Below, piece after piece: positions 58,497-64,000 of a stretch of DNA of 64,000 nt; positions within the stretch are counted from its first letter, which is position 1, and every line of letters begins with the position of its first letter. The notes below the pieces were generated by a model. It was not told the DNA's origin, made no database searches, and saw only the letters and a list, made by a program, of their open reading frames with translations. The position numbers and the translations under genes are program-made. The stretch is taken from the NCBI GenBank assembly GCA_025506515.1, contig CM046444.1:70228192-70292191 (forward strand), given 5' to 3'. Source of the DNA: Flaveria trinervia (taxonomy: Eukaryota; Streptophyta; Magnoliopsida; Asterales; Asteraceae).

Positions 58497-59327
58497 GGAG
58501 TTGATGGATTCATATTGATTTTGATGAAAATTCATGGTTAGAAAATTATTGAAGATCTGAAGAAAACAATTCAACAATCAATTCAAAATTCATGTTTGCG
58601 GTTGCCTCAAGTATCAAGCAAATTAGGGTTTGCGGCTGCCTCAAGTATCAAGCAAATTAGGGTTTGTGGCTGCTGAAGTGGGCTGCAAAAGAGGTTGCCG
58701 TAGGCAGCTTATGTCAAAACAATAAGGTTGCCGTATGTAGGCTGCAATGTGCAGCTGCCAAAGGTGTCTCTTGCGAATCAAGGAAGCTGCCGAAGGCAGC
58801 TCTTGCGAACCAAATAAGGCTGCCGATTAGGGGCTGCCTATTAGGGTTTCATGCTCATTAGGGTTACTGCTGAATGGGGATGCCCTAATTAGGGTTTGCC
58901 GAATAAGAGCTACAATAAGTGGCCTTTGCAGCCACATTAGGGACGCCCTAATCTGGGCTGCCGAACCAAAGTGACATTTGCGGCCACATTAGGGATTCTG
59001 AATTAGGGTTTGCAACCTAGGGTTGCAAATGGGCTCGTGAACACCATTGGGTTTGTTACTTGGGCTCCATCATTAAACAAAAACATCAGTTGGACTTGGG
59101 CTCAAGTGTTGAAGATTGGGCTTATGATCCACAAAACAAAATTGGGATTCGTATTCGGGCTCTCATCAACAAAAACAAGTGACATTAAGTTACATAATAT
59201 AGTTGTATCAAAGTTTTAAAGACCTCGCTTCCGCATCAACAACAAATTTCTTGACTTTGGACAACTATTCAACAAAAACAAGATCAAGCTTCAATTCACA
59301 TTGGAAATCTACAATTTAGGGGGAGTA
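58497..59327 (+). mobile_element. Non-coding interior and polypurine tract of a LARD/TRIM-like element
   Basis: About 830 bp without Gag or Pol coding, from the PBS to a polypurine tract (TTTAGGGGGAGTA, 59315-59327). The interior has repeated GGCTGCC words and five TTAGGGTTT motifs (58622-59025). No 3' LTR resembling 58131-58481 follows, so the right end is lost or replaced. Confidence 0.65.
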
Positions 59328-60120
59328 TCCCTGTGAATCCAAGGATCACAATCAGGAATTATCAGTGTTGGTCGTAGACAAGTCAACGTTTGCGGAATCA
59401 ACGTTGCCTTGGTTTAATTGTTTTGTAGTAAAATTCAATATCAATAACGATTCAAAGAAACACAATTAATGAATAATATGTATTTCATTAAAACATGTTA
59501 ATGATTACAAATAATGAATGAATGATATAAAATTTTGTGATGAATGATGTGACGACTGCTAGGGTTTGATTGTGAGATTTGATGTGATGTTTGTTGTTTT
59601 TGGAATTGTCGAATTGCTATTGCTGTTGTTTTTGAAGTCGTGGTTGATTCGAAACCTAGGATTCATTTATATAGACAATGATGTTTCTGTTATAGGAAAC
59701 ACCGGATCTCTTAGGATTTGAAATGTTTCTGTTAAGGAATCATCGAATTTCTCGGGATTGGCATAACTGCCTTGTTGACATGTAACACTTGTATTATACA
59801 AGTGTTTGGACTCCGCAAGAATAGTGTCTTCCGTAGGAGTTTTGTTCTTCCGCAGGTCTTGTTCTTCCAAGGCAATCTTTTTCTTCCAAAGATGTTTTGT
59901 TCTTCCGAAGCAATCTTGGTCTTCCGAAGCTGTTTTGTTCTTCCAAAGCTATCTTTGTCTTCCGAAGCAATCTTGTTCTTTCATCCTCAGTGCTGGTTGT
60001 TCATCCGCAGAAGATCTTTGGATGCATTTTACTTGTAAGAACCATATCTACGAAAGAACAAAATGTTCATCCGTAGATGTTTCTTACACTTGGTCAATTT
60101 CAGAGATTGACCAAATATAA
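59328..60120. repeat. Unidentified repeat with a CTTCCGAAG motif array, perhaps a solo LTR
   Basis: 59815-59995 carries eight or nine copies of TCTTCCGAAG-type words spaced 16-24 bp (TTGTTCTTCCGAAGCAATC and variants). GTTCATCCGCAGAAG (about 60000) and GTTCATCCGTAGATG (about 60064) follow. A TATA-like TTTATATAG is at about 59667. I could not define ends. Frames read through the array are artefacts. Confidence 0.45.
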
Positions 60121-61277
60121 TGTTTGTACCTACAACCATACATAAATCAACAAATATATAAATGAGTTAACCTATATATATAATGAATACACAATAATGA
60201 ATTACAGCCATTCATTACAGATATTAATTCATGTACTAAGCCTATACAAAATGAACTAAATCTACTAATCCTAGACCTAACACATGAAACACAGTAACAT
60301 GCATACATGTAGATCACATGTACCGAACTACATCAATTAAGATGACATCTTCCATAACAACCACCGAATCGGATTGTTTCCCTTACAACACATGTTTTCA
60401 ACAAAAGTCACAAAAGCTATATAAATAATACATTAACGATATTCCAAACATCACACTACACTAAATTGTAAAGTCCCACTACAACAAAGGTATGATAATG
60501 AGAGACCATAAAAAGTTACAATTAGAATTAAAAGTAGGTAAAATGGCAAGTAGCATTAAATAATCATGATCAAAGTTGTAGAATGCCGAAAAAAACATTC
60601 TTTTCCAAATGAACTCAAAAGTAAAAATTTAATAGTTTTACTCTGTCACTTTTAACTCTTGATATTAGGGCTTCAAAAGCATGTTTCTGAACCATCGGTG
60701 CTTTATCCCATTCATAGCTTCAAATTAACACATAACAAAAGCTAGTTAATCTCACAATGCAACACATTATTAGAGTTTATTTTAGTAAAAACAACTAATA
60801 ATTAATATATCATTACGCACAAATTAAAAACCCAACTTGAACAATAAAACACAGACCTAATTTGTTGGCATTTGCCTCGACTCATTCAACACGTTAGAAC
60901 ATCATAAAATGAAATGATCAATTTACATTTGGTTTTGCATAAATATAAAAAAGGGAGTAAGCATGTTGCACATTGGTTATATCATACATCCAATTGCAAC
61001 ATTAATAAAAGTTAAAAGAATCTAAAATTAGGTTAGATGATATGAAATATAACTTAAAAAGCAGGCGGGTCAGGTTAAGTGAGGTGTCTGGTTCGGAAGC
61101 TTAAGTAAAGATGGATCGATCTAAAAACAGGTTAAAATAGGTTGGGTTCATGATAAAATTAAATCAAGATGAACTCGAGTAACGGGTTGATTCTAAAAAA
61201 AAGGCCAAAATTCCTATACAAAACATGTTTCCAACGAAAGTCACAAAAACTATATAAATAACAAATAAATGATGTTA
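60121..61277. other. AT-rich intergenic stretch with a short direct repeat
   Basis: No gene or element seen. A segment of about 60 bp at 60384-60445 recurs at 61216-61276 (CATGTTTTCAACAAAAGTC / CATGTTTCCAACGAAAGTC), directly before the Copia-3 LTR. Confidence 0.45.
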
Positions 61278-61489
61278 TGTTGATACATGTTTATCCCTAG
61301 ATCATGATATGTGATGTAATAGATCTTGTTTGGTATGATTAATGAAATGATATTGATAGTCTGTTAGTTATAATGTTTAATAGTTCATTAATGAGTCGTG
61401 ACTGAATTGATTGGGTTTATGATTATTTGAATGGTTGCATATTATGTTATATTAATTAAAACATTCAAACTTAACTTAATGAAGTTCTC

Positions 61490-61710
61490 ATGCGAATGGC
61501 TCATGCGAATGAATCATACGCATGAATAACTTCACACGATTGACTCAGTCGCACGACTGAACCAGGAGACTGGATCAGTCATACGATTGTAACATAAGAT
61601 TGGCTCAGTCGCACGACTAAACACTCAGTCGTACGAATGAATCAACCGCATGGTTCAATCGCACGACTGAACCAAACTAATGGTTCAGTCGCACGATTGG
61701 ATAGTGCCAA
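61490..61710. repeat. CAGTCGCACGACTGA motif array in the Copia-3 LTR
   Basis: About ten units: TCATGCGAATG, CAGTCGCACGACTGAACC, CAGTCATACGATTG, CAGTCGTACGAATGA and so on, some 20-25 bp apart, ending just before the TATA box. Confidence 0.88.
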
Positions 61711-61712
61711 CC

Positions 61713-61720
61713 TATAAATA
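61713..61720 (+). promoter_or_regulatory. TATA box of the Copia-3 LTR
   Basis: TATAAATA directly downstream of the motif array and about 270 bp before the LTR end. Confidence 0.75.
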
Positions 61721-61987
61721 CAACTCAATTCGTGAAAAACAAAAAACTCTCGATCAATTACGATTCCATACGTACCCTAGCCGTCCAGCAACCTTCCTAT
61801 TCGTTCTCCAAGTTCACAGAACACATTAGATCGATTCCCAATCGATTTCTAACGTTAGTTTCAATTCTTGACTGATTCTTCGTGTGTTCTCACTGATTGG
61901 ATCGCCAATCAATAGGATTCCGCACTATTTGATCTGGTTTACACGTTAATCTCCAGGTATTTCGGTCAAATACCAGGTCCTAACAAG

Positions 61988-61999
61988 TGGTATCAGAGC
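61988..61999 (+). other. Primer-binding site of Copia-3
   Basis: TGGTATCAGAGC two bases after the LTR end. Confidence 0.92.
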
Positions 62000-62210
62000 T
62001 ATTGGCTCTTGATTACGTGTTGATTCAATCAAGATTGCATAAAAGTTTGTGTTTTTGCACTAAAAACGCAATCTTTGGCATCAAAAGTGATCTTGGAAGT
62101 TCCCTGCTCATCGAAGTTTGGTTTCTATGGACTTAGGCGATTAGAACTTGTGAAATTTCGAATCTTTACGGCTGAAACCCGTCAAACCTAGAAATTTTCG
62201 CAAAACAGCA

Positions 62211-62445
62211 GCTTCAGTCGCACGAGTGACTCATTCGCACGACCGGACTCCATTCACATTGCTCATACGCACGATTGGACATAGTCGCACCCTCATTCGG
62301 CCGACTGAACCGTTCGTTCGCATAGCTCATACGCCCAGATTCATTCGCACGACTGAACCAATCGCCCAGTTCAGCCGCACGATTGAACCAATCGCAGAGT
62401 TTATAACGCACGATTAGCTCATTCGCATCCTTCAGTCCCATCAGT
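62211..62445. repeat. Second motif array, in the Copia-3 leader
   Basis: About ten units of the type CATTCGCACGACTGAACCAA and CATACGCACGATTGGAC between the PBS and the gag start. It is transcribed, unlike the array in the upstream LTR part. Frames through it are artefacts. Confidence 0.88.
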
Positions 62446-62481
62446 GAAAGTTTGTTTGATTAGATTATAAGTTTATTAGTC

Positions 62482-63912
62482 ATGGAAGATCAGATGTCAG
62501 CCTTTACTGCTGGGAAGGAGGACCAAGGATACAGAACTTGCTGTTGCTTGAGAGTGAGGTGGGAATCACAATAAACCACCAAAGCTTTTGAATTTAGATG
62601 AGTTTCCCCACTAGAAACAACGTTTTGAGATCTACCTTAATGGAGTAGATCCTAATCTGTGGGAAGCCATTGAGATTGGTTATAGTACACCGGTGGGAGC
62701 TGATGGAGTTAAGCTAACATTAAGCGGGATGACAGACGCACAGAAAGTTAAGTACAATGCAGAGAAAAGAGTTTATGCATTGATCACTCAGTCTATCCCC
62801 AAAGACATATTCCACCAGTATTCAGAGAACAAGCAGTCCAAGAAACTGTGGGATGAGCTAGAGAAGAGATATGATGGGAATGCATCATTGAAGGCAATCA
62901 AGGCAAAGGAGTTAAAGATGGAATTCGATAACTTCTCATCATTGGTAATGAAAGTTTGGACGAAGTAATAGACAGATTCTACCACTTGATGAGCGAATTG
63001 CATACACATGAGTGAGTGGCTACTACCATGGAAGAGAAAGTAAGCAACTTCGCAGACGGATTGCCTGATAAGTGGGCTACATTCGTGTCTAACCTGAGAC
63101 AGAATGGAATACTTGTAAAGCTGGATATAAATGACTTCATTCTTAAGTTGCAAGAAGAAGCACTAAGAATGAAGTATAGAGCTCAAAAGTCTTCGTACAC
63201 ACAAAATCCAGCTTTATACAACGCCACGCCTCAAGCTAAGACATCTGGAGCACCACTCCAGACTGCTTTTGTGTCTAACTCGTCAGGTCCTTCACATGCT
63301 TCTCCTTCTAGATCAGACACGTCTGGGTCATCATGTACCCATTATATTGGATCAGAAGCAAGCGCTACAAAACTGAAGATCGAGAACCTCGGTAATGTGA
63401 CCGTGGAAGTAGCTCGAGAGCATATGGATCTTTTAGCAGCAGTGGTTCATTCATATGATGGACTTGTTGCCGGGAAGATTGGAAACTACCATCTGGCAGA
63501 TGAGGACTACGAGCAGGTGGATGAGATGGAGCTTGAGCGAATGGATATAATGTGGGCCTTAGCAAGTGCTGTCCGGAGGGCGAAGAAGTTTGTGAAAAAG
63601 ACTGGACAGAACTTGGTCGCTACTAAGGATACCACCTTTGGCTTCGACAAGAATAAAGTGACCTGCTTTAACTGTGGTGAGAAGGGGCACTTCAAAAGAG
63701 AATGTGTCAAGCCAAAGAAGACGGGTAATGGGAACCCGTTCTCATCCTTTACTCGCCAAGACAAGCAAGCCTCTAGTTCTACTTCATCAAACAAGGATCC
63801 AAAAGCCTTAACGCTCATGATGATGAAGGACAGGATTGGAGTTTTAGGTTTGTCTCACCAGGAGAATCTAACATTGCCAGTGTTGAGGATATTGATGATG
63901 ATTCTGCAGTGA
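62482..63912 (+). pseudogene. Copia-3 Gag, broken
   Basis: An ATG at 62482 (MEDQMSAFTAGKEDQG) begins Gag but the frame is soon lost. The UBN2-type Gag domain is readable at 62693-62968 (NAEKRVYALITQSIPKDIF, KLWDELEKRYDG) and, after a frame change near 62945 and a stop at 63013, in 63016-63912. That last stretch of 299 codons ends with a zinc knuckle CFNCGEKGHFKREC (about 63664-63705) and a Ser-rich tail. Protease would follow to the right, beyond about 63920. Gag would package the element RNA. Confidence 0.85.
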
Positions 63913-64000
63913 AGGTGATCTAGCAGTTGAGATAGCAATGTCACATAGTGAAGAAACAACTGCAGCCGAGGTCAGTTACAAACCAAATGAGGAAGTTTCC

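Larger units (their letters stand above)
61278..61985 (+). repeat. Copia-3 5' LTR
   Basis: From about TGTTGATACATG (61278) to GGTCCTAACA (61985), about 708 bp. The left end is a best guess because no partner LTR is in the window. A motif array lies at 61490-61710 just upstream of a TATA box. Confidence 0.75.
61278..64000 (+). mobile_element. Copia-3, Ty1/copia retrotransposon, 5' part
   Basis: LTR, PBS, a motif-rich leader and a degenerate copia Gag; the rest lies outside the window. Gag type and PBS show the superfamily. The clade cannot be told without pol. Confidence 0.85.

Noticed and set aside
59772..60120. Overlapping plus-strand frames with repeated LP/FF/SSEA words
   Set aside because: They are two phases of the CTTCCGAAG array, not a protein.
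62214..62441. Frames on both strands in the Copia-3 leader
   Set aside because: The motif array is open on both strands because its near-palindromic unit lacks stops. It lies between the PBS and gag.

Overview
This is a plant nuclear window made almost entirely of LTR retrotransposons and their ruins. Gag, protease, reverse transcriptase (RT), RNase H and integrase fragments of Ty3/gypsy and Ty1/copia elements cover most of it. Primer-binding sites match the 3' end of plant initiator Met-tRNA (TGGTATCAGAGCC). I could support no intact host gene. The only host-like coding remnant is a 5'-truncated GRAS C-terminus near 10.2-10.6 kb. The style of the copia third ORF and of the chromovirus-type gypsy elements suggests a eudicot, probably Asteraceae. 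That assignment rests on recall, not on a search.

Layout. 1-9538: Gypsy-1a on the minus strand, LTR-internal-LTR, with its left LTR shared with a second copy that runs off the window (a tandem multimer). 9539-14885: AT-rich unique sequence with the GRAS remnant, a possible CACTA-like fragment and a LINE ORF2 tail. 14886-21565: Gypsy-2 (minus), one LTR plus pol and truncated gag, followed by a piece of another copy (21566-21950). 21949-55019: one heavily invaded Gypsy-1b (minus). Its left part holds a complete 12.3-kb sirevirus-like copia, Copia-1 (22729-35012, target duplication TGCAT), which has a large degenerate third ORF downstream of pol. Next comes Copia-2 (35100 to about 39388), cut off in the middle of integrase and fused to Gypsy-1b RT. 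The right LTR of Gypsy-1b contains a complete nested Gypsy-3 (43151-53594, target duplication GCATT). 55020-61277: simple repeats, a foldback element, two short non-coding LTR elements and a motif-array region. 61278-64000: 5' part of Copia-3 (LTR, PBS, gag), cut by the window end.

Almost every reading frame is broken by in-frame stops or small indels, so these are mostly dead copies. Some single-base indels could instead be assembly errors. The nesting gives a relative history: Gypsy-1b came first, then Copia-1, Copia-2 and Gypsy-3 inserted into it, and a deletion later removed the Copia-2 3' half together with about 1.6 kb of Gypsy-1b.

The most unusual signal is not a gene. Unrelated families here, from both Ty3/gypsy and Ty1/copia, each carry arrays of short, often palindromic words in their LTRs or leaders. 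Gypsy-1 has CATCCGCATT. Gypsy-3 has TCGTACGA, CAGTCGCACGACT and CATCCGCATT. Copia-3 has CAGTCGCACGACTGA and CATTCGCA. Copia-1 has CTGAAG/CTTCAG words, and the 59.8-kb region has CTTCCGAAG. Some words are shared between superfamilies, and the arrays differ in copy number between LTRs of one element.
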